Shown piece after piece: positions 1-6,641 of a DNA stretch of 15,087 nt (position 1 is the stretch's first letter; each line of letters opens with the position of its first letter). The translations under genes and the position numbers were made by a program. Source of the stretch: Pseudomonadota bacterium (GTDB taxonomy: Bacteria; Pseudomonadota; Alphaproteobacteria; Rhodobacterales; Rhodobacteraceae); assembly GCA_021813645.1 (NCBI GenBank), contig JAKAJW010000003.1, positions 1-15,087 of the forward strand. The letters are read 5' to 3'. Below the pieces are notes generated by a model. That model had not been told where the DNA came from, made no database searches, and saw nothing but the letters and a program-made list of their open reading frames with translations.

Positions 1-1398
1 CCGGCCCGGCGTCCGGGCCTTTCCGTCGTCCATGATCTGCGCCATCGCGGCCAGCAGGTCGCCGTCGCCCGGGCTGACGCCGAAAGATTTCGGCAGCGCC
101 TCGGCCTCGGCGCCGAAGCCGAAGTAGATGTAGAGCCGCATCAGGGCGGCCACCGCGGCCGGGTCCGGCCGGTCGAATTCGCCCACCAGCTTGGTCCGCA
201 GCGGCTCGATCTGGCCGGCCATCGGCGCGTCCTTGGCCCAGGTCGAAAGGTCAAAGAACCGGTCGGGCAGGCAGGTGCCGCCCTCCGGCGTCATCGGTGG
301 CGGCGCAGGCGCGAGCCGTGGGTCGAGCGAGGTCTTCATCGACATCCGCGGCCCTTCCGGAACCGGCGGCGGCGGTTCGGGCTTCGGCTCGGCCGGCTTC
401 GGGGTCGGGGCTGTCGCCCCGGCGGGGGCAAGCGTCGGAACCTCGCGATTAGCCGTCAGCAGCCCCGAGGTCGCCGCCCGGCCGATCGCCTCGGCGAGCT
501 TCGCCTCCGCCCCGCCCAGATGCCGTTCCAGATCGGAAGTCGGCGGCGCGGTCTTGGCGGCCGGCTCCGCCGCGGCATGGTCGGTCGTCGCATGGTCGGT
601 CGTCGTGTGGCCCGCGCTGGCGTGATCCGTTGCCGCGGGCGCTGCCGCGGCCAGGGCGGTTTCGGCAGCGGCCCCATGCGGGTCGGCCTCGTGTTGACTG
701 GCCTCGTGTTGGCTGGCCTCAGGTTGACTGGCCCCATGCGGGTCGGCCGCGGCCAGGGTCTGCGCCGGCGCCGGCTGCACCGCGGCGGCGTGGTCGGTGG
801 TTCCCGCCGGCTCGCCCGACTCCGCCGCATGCTCCGCTGTCGCGTCGCCTTCGGCCATCCGCGGCCGATTGTCCCGCCAGTCGTAGACCGCCATCGGCGG
901 CAAGACCGGCGCCGCGATCGGCGCTGTCTCCGGCGCGGTGGCCGTCGCCGGCCCCTTCGCGTCCGTCTCTGTCCCCATCGTTTCCGGCGCCGGTCCTGCC
1001 GTGGCCGTCGCCGCGAACGGTGTCTCGAACGGCGAATTGGCCGGCGCGGGGCCGCTGCGGATGTCGATCACCAGCTTGTTCTGACCATAGTCGAACACCT
1101 CGGCGTGGCAGGCGCAGCTCACCGTCAGGTCGAGCACCCCACCCGTCGCCGGGGCGGCGATCGCCGCGATCCGCTGGCGCGGGATCAGATCGTAGACCCG
1201 TGACGGATCGAAGCTGACCCCGGGCCGGTCGAGCGCCAGCCGGTAGCCGGTCGCCGTGCGGCCGAACCGCCAGCCCGAAGGCGCCGCCAAGGGCACCACC
1301 AACCGACTGAACCCCGGATGCTCGCCCGAGCGCAGCACCACCTGTTCCGCCGCCGCCGGCAGCGGCAGGAGCAGCAACAGGGCGCCGAGCCACCTCAT
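1..1398 (-). CDS. Long secreted Ala/Pro-rich protein of the motility operon, possibly MotC-like (partial, C-terminus off the left edge)
   Basis: An open frame of 466 codons runs from an ATG at 1398 to the window edge without a stop. The ATG overlaps the motA stop (ATGA at 1398-1395), so the gene is co-translated with motA. Residues 1-19 form a signal peptide (Arg, long Leu run, then PAAA), giving a periplasmic or secreted protein. Residues about 20-125 are a compact domain with a Cys-x-Cys pair at 95-97. Residues about 127-290 are low-complexity, rich in Ala, Pro, Thr, Asp and His, with short tandem repeats. Residues about 365-466 look folded again and mostly helical. I do not recognise a named family with certainty. 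Its place next to motA and a motE-like gene suggests a MotC-type periplasmic motility protein, because rhizobial MotE is known as a chaperone for MotC. That identification is inference from context. The central region is too biased to support homology. Confidence 0.8.
   Translation of the reverse strand, partial: MRWLGALLLLLPLPAAAEQVVLRSGEHPGFSRLVVPLAAPSGWRFGRTATGYRLALDRPGVSFDPSRVYDLIPRQRIAAIAAPATGGVLDLTVSCACHAEVFDYGQNKLVIDIRSGPAPANSPFETPFAATATAGPAPETMGTETDAKGPATATAPETAPIAAPVLPPMAVYDWRDNRPRMAEGDATAEHAAESGEPAGTTDHAAAVQPAPAQTLAAADPHGASQPEASQHEASQHEADPHGAAAETALAAAAPAATDHASAGHTTTDHATTDHAAAEPAAKTAPPTSDLERHLGGAEAKLAEAIGRAATSGLLTANREVPTLAPAGATAPTPKPAEPKPEPPPPVPEGPRMSMKTSLDPRLAPAPPPMTPEGGTCLPDRFFDLSTWAKDAPMAGQIEPLRTKLVGEFDRPDPAAVAALMRLYIYFGFGAEAEALPKSFGVSPGDGDLLAAMAQIMDDGKARTPGR
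575..604. repeat. Exact 15-bp tandem duplication inside the secreted protein gene
   Basis: The 15-mer GCATGGTCGGTCGTC at 575-589 is repeated exactly at 590-604. On the coding (minus) strand it encodes the peptide unit TTDHA twice. The unit is a multiple of three, so copy number could change without breaking the frame. Confidence 0.85.
671..747. repeat. Three 15-bp tandem units flanked by 17-bp direct repeats
   Basis: GCCCCATGCGGGTCGGC occurs identically at 671-687 and 731-747. Between and overlapping these lie three tandem 15-mers at 686-700, 701-715 and 716-730, differing at only a few positions. On the coding strand they give ASQPE, ASQHE and ASQHE between two DPHGA units. The arrangement looks like recent slippage in a disordered linker of the secreted protein. 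Confidence 0.85.
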
Positions 1399-2264
1399 GC
1401 CGCTTCCTGCTTCACGTTGCGCAGCGCCTCCTCCAACTCGGTGAAGCTCGGCCGGACGTGGTGCGGCGCGTTCTGCCGGCCGACCTCGATGCAGATATTG
1501 GTCGGGTGGTTGTAGAGGTTCGCCACCAGCACCTCGCGGATCAGCTGGTAGAAATGCGCGTCCTCCTCAGCCACCGCTTTCAGCCGGGTCGAACAGGGGC
1601 CGACCAGGCCATAGGCCAGGAACACGCCGAGGAAGGTGCCGACCAGCGCCGACCCGATCATATGGCCGAGGATCTCCGGCGGCTGGTCGATCGAGCCCAT
1701 GGTCTTGATTACCCCGAGCACCGCGGCGACGATGCCGAGCGCCGGCAGCGCGTCGGCGACCATCTGCAGCGCATGGCTTGAATGCAGGCTGTGCTGGGCC
1801 TGCGTCGTCATCCGCTTGTCCAGCACCTCCTCCACCTGATGCGGATCGTCGTAGTTCATCGAGGCCGAACGCAGCGTGTCGCAGATCAGTTCCACCGCCT
1901 CGTGGTCCTTCTGGATCTTCGGATAGCGCGCGAAGATCGTGCTGTCCTTCGGGTTCTCGGTGTGCTCCTCCAGCCCGACCGGATTCTGCCGCGCCAGCCG
2001 GATCAGCTCGAACAGCAGGCACAGCATGTCGCGATAGTCCGACGGCTTCCATTTCACGCCTTTGAAGACCTTGCCGAGGTCCTTCAGCGTATGCTTTACC
2101 GCCGCCACGTCGTTCGACAGCAGGAAAGCCCCGACCGCGGCGCCGCCGATCACGATCATCTCATGCGGGACCGCCTCGAGCACCACGCCGAGCTTGCCGC
2201 CGGATATGATGAAGCCGCCGAAGACCATCACGAAGATCACGACGATCCCGACAATTCCGATCAT
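1395..2264 (-). CDS. motA: Flagellar stator protein MotA
   Basis: MotA forms the ion-conducting stator with MotB in the inner membrane and pushes on the rotor. The 289-residue length matches the alphaproteobacterial MotA type. An N-terminal membrane helix (MIGIVGIVVIFVMVFGGF) is followed by a second hydrophobic segment (EMIVIGGAAVGAFLL). The cytoplasmic loop carries RLARQNP and GLEEHTENPKDSTIF, which contain the conserved Arg and Glu that contact FliG in characterised MotA proteins. The C-terminal helix pair includes DALPALGIVAAVLG, with the conserved proline, and ALVGTFLGVFLAYGLVGP. I chose the ATG at 2264 because the protein then starts directly at helix 1; the longer frame to 2378 adds 38 residues of unrelated character and overlaps motE. 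The stop overlaps the start of the downstream secreted-protein gene. A 91-bp gap separates it from motE and contains a TTAA half-site. Confidence 0.96.
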   Translation of the reverse strand: MIGIVGIVVIFVMVFGGFIISGGKLGVVLEAVPHEMIVIGGAAVGAFLLSNDVAAVKHTLKDLGKVFKGVKWKPSDYRDMLCLLFELIRLARQNPVGLEEHTENPKDSTIFARYPKIQKDHEAVELICDTLRSASMNYDDPHQVEEVLDKRMTTQAQHSLHSSHALQMVADALPALGIVAAVLGVIKTMGSIDQPPEILGHMIGSALVGTFLGVFLAYGLVGPCSTRLKAVAEEDAHFYQLIREVLVANLYNHPTNICIEVGRQNAPHHVRPSFTELEEALRNVKQEAA

Positions 2265-2355
2265 AATCCAGGGTTCCCATCTGCAGCCGGCGCCCCATCT
2301 TCGGCCGGCTTGTCGACCCTCGCAGGCCAGGGTTAACAAAGCCTCTGCGGCGGCC

Positions 2356-3006
2356 TCAGTTCTTCGGTGCCTTGGCATTGCGGCCGGCCAGGATGACGCT
2401 GACCGTATAGGCCTTTTCGGGCGACAAGCCGGACAGGATCGCGGCCGCCGCGCCGGCGTTCATCCGGCCGAGGAAGCCAGCCGCGAAATCCGGGGCCATC
2501 TGCTCGAAGACCGCCGCCGCCTCCTTCGGCTTCATGCTTTCATAGACCGCGGTGAGCTTGGCCACGTCGGCTTCCGCCGCGCCATCGGCCAGCGCCAGCC
2601 GGGCGCTGAGCTTTTCCTCGGCCGTCTTCAACTCGGCGATCTTGGCATCCACCGCCTTGCCGGCCACCGCCAGCGCCTGGGCGCGGGCCGCCACCGCCGC
2701 CTCGCGTTCGGTCAGCCGCGCCTCGCGTTCCTTCAGCGCTTCGACGATCGGCATCACCGGCCCGCCGCCGGCGGCACCCGCCGGGCAGTCCGCCGCGACC
2801 GGCCCGGGCGCGTGCTCGGCGGCCGCCGGTTTGTCGAGCGCCTGCGCCGCCTGCAGGCCAAGGCCGATCCGAATCAGCCCGGAACCCGCCATCAGGCCGG
2901 CGATCAGCACCAGCGCCCCGCGTTTCGGCCCGCGCGCCCGGCGCCGCTTCCGGGCTTCCGGCTTGCCGGCCGGTTTCGGCGGCGCCTTGTCCCGGCTCGC
3001 GCTCAT
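2356..3006 (-). CDS. motE: MotE-like protein: membrane anchor, coiled coil and MgtE-N-like helical domain
   Basis: This 216-residue protein has a very basic N-terminus (1-29), one membrane segment (about 30-55), a flexible Ala/Pro linker, a coiled coil (about 86-155, rich in Ala, Glu, Lys and Arg) and a C-terminal helical domain (about 155-210). That last domain has the pattern seen in FliG/MgtE-N-like repeats (YESMKPKEAAAVFEQM, then a RMNAGAAAAIL unit). This architecture matches proteins annotated as MotE in alphaproteobacterial flagellar clusters. Rhizobial MotE is known as a periplasmic chaperone for MotC; here the role is inferred from architecture and position. Its ATG at 3006 overlaps the stop of the upstream gene (ATGA at 3006-3003), which fixes the start. 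Most of the protein probably faces the periplasm. Confidence 0.8.
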   Translation of the reverse strand: MSASRDKAPPKPAGKPEARKRRRARGPKRGALVLIAGLMAGSGLIRIGLGLQAAQALDKPAAAEHAPGPVAADCPAGAAGGGPVMPIVEALKEREARLTEREAAVAARAQALAVAGKAVDAKIAELKTAEEKLSARLALADGAAEADVAKLTAVYESMKPKEAAAVFEQMAPDFAAGFLGRMNAGAAAAILSGLSPEKAYTVSVILAGRNAKAPKN

Positions 3007-3368
3007 TCGGCCGGCTCCGATTCGGGTCGGGCGGCATGGCGGCGGACGAAGCGCAGCGGTCGCCGCGCCGTCTCATCCGGCACCTCCGGCAGGTCGTGCA
3101 TCGAGGCCAGGATCAGCTCCAGCCGCCGGGCAACCTCCTCGGCCCGCTTGGTCAGCGCCTCCAGCGAGTCCGAGGAACTCGCCGCCGCCAGCCGTGCCCG
3201 CTCCAGCGCCTTGGTCATGTCGTCGACCTGCGCCGAGAGCACCGCGATGGCGCCGCCGACGCCGCCCTCCAGCGTGCCGAACCGGGCCAGTCGACGCGAC
3301 AGCACATAGCAATAGATCGCCGCGCCGAAGGCGCCGGCAGCCAGCAGGAAATCGGAAATCAGCGCCAT
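3003..3368 (-). CDS. Uncharacterised small membrane protein between fliL and motE
   Basis: The 121-residue product has one N-terminal membrane helix (about residues 4-24, FLLAAGAFGAAIYCYVLSRR), then a predicted coiled-coil stretch (about 44-90) and a basic, Pro-containing tail. Similar small proteins occur beside fliL in alphaproteobacterial flagellar clusters; it may belong to the DUF6468 family, but I cannot confirm that. I prefer the ATG at 3368. An AGGGGA ribosome binding site sits six bases upstream of it and would be directly adjacent to the alternative GTG at 3374. The ribosome binding site overlaps the fliL stop codon, indicating coupled translation. Its membrane anchor and coiled coil fit a stator or basal-body accessory role, which is inference. 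Confidence 0.8.
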   Translation of the reverse strand: MALISDFLLAAGAFGAAIYCYVLSRRLARFGTLEGGVGGAIAVLSAQVDDMTKALERARLAAASSSDSLEALTKRAEEVARRLELILASMHDLPEVPDETARRPLRFVRRHAARPESEPAE

Positions 3369-3378
3369 CGTCACTCCC

Positions 3379-3939
3379 CTAGTTCAGCACGAATTCGGTG
3401 ATGAGCAGGTCCTTCGCCATGCCCTCGCCCAGCACCGTCTGCACCCGCCGCAGCATCTGCGCCCGAAGCCGCATCAACGCCGCCGGATCCTCGAGATCGC
3501 TGACCTGTACCGCCCGCAGATAGCCGTTGAGAACGTCGAGCACCCGCGGCATCAGCTTGGTCACCAGGGCGGCCTTGGAACGGTCGACCTCCAGATCGGC
3601 CGCGAAGCGCAGATGCGACGAGCGCGCCGAGGGATCGAGGGTGATGATCAGCGGCGGGATGGTCACGAACTCCACATCGCCCAGCGCGCCGCCGGCCGCC
3701 TCGCCATGTCCCGAACCGCCGCCCGAACTGCCATGCCCCGATGCGCCTTTGGCGGCGGCCCCGTGGCCCCCGCCTTCCGCCGCAGCGGCCTCACCCTTGG
3801 CGCCAAACAAGAGCCCGCTGTAGGTGGCATAGAAGCCGCCCCCGCCAAGCACCAGCATGAGCACCAGCCCAATCAGAAGCGGCAACTTCGATCGCTTCTT
3901 GGGCGCCGCTGCCGGGTCGGCCGCCTGCTCTTCCGCCAT
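3379..3939 (-). CDS. fliL: Flagellar basal body-associated protein FliL
   Basis: FliL is a single-pass inner-membrane protein that sits around the stator and supports torque. The 186-residue product has a short charged cytoplasmic tail (1-19), one membrane helix (about 19-43), a Gly/His/Ala-rich periplasmic linker (about 52-87), and the FliL domain (about 88-186) with FVTIPPLIITLD, the LRFAADLEVD strand and the C-terminal KDLLITEFVLN, all typical of the family. The ATG at 3939 has a GGAGG ribosome binding site five bases away. It is the first gene of the leftward operon and lies about 44 bp downstream of a CtrA-type box. The Gly/His-rich linker is longer than in many FliL proteins. Confidence 0.96.
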   Translation of the reverse strand: MAEEQAADPAAAPKKRSKLPLLIGLVLMLVLGGGGFYATYSGLLFGAKGEAAAAEGGGHGAAAKGASGHGSSGGGSGHGEAAGGALGDVEFVTIPPLIITLDPSARSSHLRFAADLEVDRSKAALVTKLMPRVLDVLNGYLRAVQVSDLEDPAALMRLRAQMLRRVQTVLGEGMAKDLLITEFVLN

Positions 3940-4053
3940 GGGATCCTCCGCATCGCACCAGGCGAAAATAGACCGGCGCGACCTAACCGATTGTTAAGCG
4001 CAATCAGGGATGTCTGAGGGCAACGAGGCAGAAGCCTCCGCTTTGGGAGATTC
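3940..4053. promoter_or_regulatory. Divergent promoter region between fliL and fliF
   Basis: This 114-bp spacer separates two oppositely transcribed flagellar operons and is visibly richer in A and T than its surroundings. It holds the CtrA-type box at 3983-3997. On the fliL side, a TCTATTTT stretch (minus strand, about 3963-3970) is a plausible -10-like element. On the fliF side, GGGAG at 4045-4049 is the ribosome binding site, and the GATTC at 4049-4053 is a possible CcrM methylation site (GANTC). Confidence 0.7.
3983..3997. promoter_or_regulatory. CtrA-type binding box (CTAA-N7-TTAA)
   Basis: The sequence CTAACCGATTGTTAA matches the CtrA consensus TTAA-N7-TTAA at seven of eight fixed positions. 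Read on the minus strand it is TTAA-N7-TTAG. It lies 44 bp from the fliL start and about 57-60 bp from the fliF start, so a single bound dimer could activate both operons. CtrA control of flagella is established in alphaproteobacteria; binding here is inferred from the motif. Confidence 0.75.
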
Positions 4054-5783
4054 GTGTTGGAGCAGCTGACCTCGCTCTGGACCGCCTCGATCCGCGCCGT
4101 CGGCTGATCGTCGGCCTGGCCGGCCTGGCCATGTTCGCGGCGGTCCTCGGCCTTTCGCGCATTGCCGCCAACCCGTCGATGTCGCTGCTCTTTGCCGGGC
4201 TCGATGCCCGCGCCGCCGGCGAGGTGGTCAAGGCGCTGGATCAGCACGGCGTCACCTATCAGGTTCGCGGCGGCGGCATCTACGTTCCCGGCGACCAACG
4301 CGACGCCTTGCGGATGACGCTCGCCGCCGAAGGCCTGCCGGCAACCGGCGGCGACGGCTATGAGCTGCTGGCCAATCTCTCCGGCTTCGGCACCACCGCG
4401 CAGATGTTCGACGCCGCCTATTGGCGCGCGAAGGAGGGCGAACTGGCCCGCTCCATCGTCACTAGCCCGATGATCCGCGCGGCGCGGGTCTATATTTCGC
4501 CGACCCAGTCGCAGCCCTTCCAGCGCGACGTGAAACCCACCGCCTCGGTCTGGGTCACCACCCGCCAGGGCCGGCTTCCGCCGGAAATCGCCAAGGCGCT
4601 GAAATACTTGGTCGCCGCCGCCGTCGCCGGGCTCAAGCCGGAGGATGTCGCCATCATCGACGCGGCGAACGGTCTCGTCGTGCCGGCGGAGGATGGCAGC
4701 GCCCCGCAGGCCGCGGGCGATCTCGCCGCCCGGCTCAAGCGCAGTGTCGAGTCCCTGCTCGAGGCCCGCGTCGGCCCGGGGAAATCGGTGGTCGCGGTCA
4801 ATGTCGAACCGGTGACGGAACGCGAGTCGATCGTGCAGAAAACCTTCGACCCGGCCGGCCGGGTCGCCATCAGCACCGACAACGAAAACCAGTCCAGCAG
4901 CGCGACCGACCGTGGCGCCACGCCGGTCACGGTGGCCAGCAACCTGCCGAACGGCCAGGCCAACGCCAATGGCGGCGCCAGTTCGCAGAACCAGAACAGC
5001 AACAGCCGGGAACGGACGAATTACGAGGTTTCCTCAACCGAACGTCAGCTGTCCCGCATGCCAGGCGCGGTGAAACGCCTGACCGTTGCGGCGCTGATCG
5101 ACGGCGAACTGGTCAAGGATGCCGCCGGCAAGGCCAGCTGGCAGCCGCGGCCGGAGGCCGAGCTGCAGACGATCCGCGATCTGATCGCCTCGGCGGTCGG
5201 CTTCGATGAAAAGCGGGGCGACGTGATCACCGTCAAGACCCTGGCCTTCCAGCCGGTGGAGCCGCTCGGCACCGCGGCCTCGTCGGGCGGCATCGCCGCG
5301 CTGTTCGACCCGATGTCGGCTCTGCAGCTCCTCGTGCTCGCGGCGGTCGCGCTATCGCTCGGGCTCTTCGTGGTCCGCCCGATCCTCACCTCCGAGCGAC
5401 GCGCCGGCCTGCCCGCCTTGGCCGGCCCGGACGCCGGGGCGGAGGATTTCGGCGCGCCGCAGTTCAACATGGCCCTGCCGCCGGCGCTGACCGGCGAGAT
5501 CGACGGCGGCGGCTTCATGCCCGGCGGCGGCAGCCTCGTTCCCGCCGGGGCGGGCGGCATGGGCAGCGGCTTCGGCGGCATGGGGGATGGCATGGGCGAC
5601 TTCGGTGGCGGGCTCGACGGCCTCGGCGGTCTTGGCGGTGGCTTCGGCGGCGGGATGGGCGGCGGGATGGGCGACGACGCCGATCCGGTCGCCCGGCTGC
5701 GCCGGCTGATCGAAGAGCGGCAGGACGAGACCCTGCAAATCCTCAAGAGCTGGGTCGAAGACCGTCAGGAGGCCGGATCGTGA
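4054..5783 (+). CDS. fliF: Flagellar MS-ring protein FliF, with an apparent one-base frameshift near the N-terminus
   Basis: FliF builds the inner-membrane MS-ring on which the motor is assembled. From 4131 to 5783 the frame is clearly FliF: the ring domain includes LLFAGLDARAAGEVVKALDQ, ATGGDGYELL, FGTTAQMFDAAYWRAKEGEL and ARVYISP. A second membrane helix follows at about 5318-5386, then a Gly/Met-rich stretch, and a C-terminal FliG-binding tail (DPVARLRRLIEERQDE). The ATG at 4131 falls inside the first membrane helix, so it is a poor start. A typical FliF beginning, (M)LEQLTSLWTA, starts at GTG 4054 or TTG 4057 behind a GGGAG ribosome binding site, but in another frame that stops at 4105. 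The frame used downstream continues as LDPRRRLIVGLAG. One missing base near 4084-4089 joins them, and the full span is 1 nt short of a multiple of three. The gene is therefore either broken here, misread in sequencing, or rescued by recoding. Its stop overlaps the fliH start. Confidence 0.9.
4081..4092 (+). other. fliF: Probable site of the one-base deletion in fliF
   Basis: The bases ACCGCCTCGATC read T-A-S-I in the start frame and (R)-L-D-P in the downstream frame. Adding one C or G in the GCCTC portion gives W-T-A-L-D-P-R-R-R, the pattern expected of FliF N-termini. In the start frame the unmodified sequence ends at TGA 4105-4107 after 17 codons. No ATG, GTG or TTG exists in the downstream frame between the promoter box and 4131. 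Confidence 0.75.
5503..5685 (+). repeat. Gly/Met-rich low-complexity segment in FliF
   Basis: About 60 codons between the second membrane helix and the FliG-binding tail encode mainly Gly with Met, Phe, Asp and Leu in GGMG, GFGG and GLGG units. The DNA is a GGC/GGG/ATG-rich imperfect repeat. The frame stays open and the C-terminal tail is intact, so this is an in-frame linker expansion rather than damage. Confidence 0.8.
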
Positions 5784-6370
5784 GCGGGCGGCTGAAGCTC
5801 GAGGCTTTCGATGCCGCCCCCAGCGGCGAAAGCATGACGATCGAACTCGCCGATCTGGAGGAGGCGCGGCTGGCCTCGTTCGAGTCCGGCTACACCGCCG
5901 GCTGGGACGATGCGACCAAGGCCCAGAAGGAAGAGCAGGCGGCGATCTCCGCCGATCTCGCCCGCAATCTGCAGACCCTCTCCTTCACCTATCACGAGGC
6001 GCGCATGCATGTGCTCACCGCGCTGCGCCCGCTATTCGGCACGCTGATCGGCCGGCTCCTGCCCGAAGTGGCCCGCGCCAGTCTCGCCGGCGTGGTCGCC
6101 GAGCAGCTCGCCGAGCTCGGCAGCCAACTGGCCGATGCGCCGGTGACGCTCGAGATCAATCCCGCCGCGCGGCGCGCGGTGGAGGCTTTGCTGGAAAGCA
6201 CCGCCGCCCCTCCCGTCCGCTTCGTCGAGGAACCGACCCTGTGCGAAGGCCAGGTCTACCTCCGCCTCGGCCAAAGCGAGCTGTTGGTCGATCTCGACCG
6301 CGCCGCCGCCGAGATCGCTGCCGCCATCGGCGGCTACTTCCATGGCCCCGAGGAGCAATCGCATGGATGA
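5780..6370 (+). CDS. fliH: Flagellar assembly protein FliH-like (export ATPase regulator)
   Basis: FliH binds the export ATPase FliI and links it to the C-ring. The 196-residue product has an N-terminal acidic stretch, then FESGYTAGWDDATKAQKEEQ, a helical region with the GxxxG-like spacing common in FliH N-termini. A long helical middle follows, then a C-terminal domain with VTLEINPAARRAVEALL and EGQVYLRLGQSELLVDLDRA, which resembles the FliH/HrpE/YscL C-terminal fold. FliH is weakly conserved in this group, so position between fliF and fliN is part of the case. The GTG start at 5780 overlaps the fliF TGA (GTGA), indicating coupled translation. fliI is not in this window. Confidence 0.8.
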   Translation: MSGRLKLEAFDAAPSGESMTIELADLEEARLASFESGYTAGWDDATKAQKEEQAAISADLARNLQTLSFTYHEARMHVLTALRPLFGTLIGRLLPEVARASLAGVVAEQLAELGSQLADAPVTLEINPAARRAVEALLESTAAPPVRFVEEPTLCEGQVYLRLGQSELLVDLDRAAAEIAAAIGGYFHGPEEQSHG

Positions 6371-6641
6371 CCGCGCCGTCGCCGACCCCACCAACCCCTT
6401 CACCCAGGTCCCGATCGAGATCGTGATCTCGGTCGGCCGGGCGCGCCCTCTGGTCCGCGACCTCTTGCGGCTGCAGGCCGACTCGGTGCTGACCCTCGAC
6501 CGCCGGGTGGACGATCCGGTCGAGCTCTACGTCGGCGACCGGTTGATCGCCCGCGGCGAACTGCAGGAACTCGAGGGCGACCAGGCCGGCCAGCTCGCCG
6601 TCCGCCTCACCGAAGTCGCCAATCTCAGCAACGGCCTGTGA
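6363..6641 (+). CDS. fliN: Flagellar motor switch protein FliN
   Basis: FliN forms the base of the cytoplasmic C-ring that controls rotation direction and receives export cargo. The 92-residue product is almost entirely one SpoA/surface-presentation domain: VPIEIVISVGRARPLVRDLL, then LQADSVLTLDR, VELYVGDRLIARGEL and a closing VRLTEVANL. This is the short form, without the long N-terminal extension of enterobacterial FliN. I chose the ATG at 6363 because AGGAG lies seven bases upstream (6351-6355); an ATG at 6342 in the same frame lacks this spacing. The start overlaps the end of fliH by 8 bp, and the stop shares one base with the fliP start. Confidence 0.93.
   Translation: MDDRAVADPTNPFTQVPIEIVISVGRARPLVRDLLRLQADSVLTLDRRVDDPVELYVGDRLIARGELQELEGDQAGQLAVRLTEVANLSNGL

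Noticed and set aside
191..1393. Several long open frames on both strands overlapping the secreted-protein gene
   Set aside because: They are rich in Arg, Gly, Ala and Pro with no domain pattern. The frame from ATG 1398 has a signal peptide, start-stop overlap with motA and no stop to the edge, so it is the real one.
2333..2336. TTAA in the motE-motA gap as a fourth CtrA site
   Set aside because: Only a half-site: neither flank has a second TTAA-like element at the seven-base spacing. motA may still have a weak local promoter.
1782..3309. Long plus-strand frames opposite motA and motE
   Set aside because: Antisense shadows in high-GC DNA; Arg/His/Gln-rich, no ribosome binding site, and the opposite strand encodes recognisable motility proteins.
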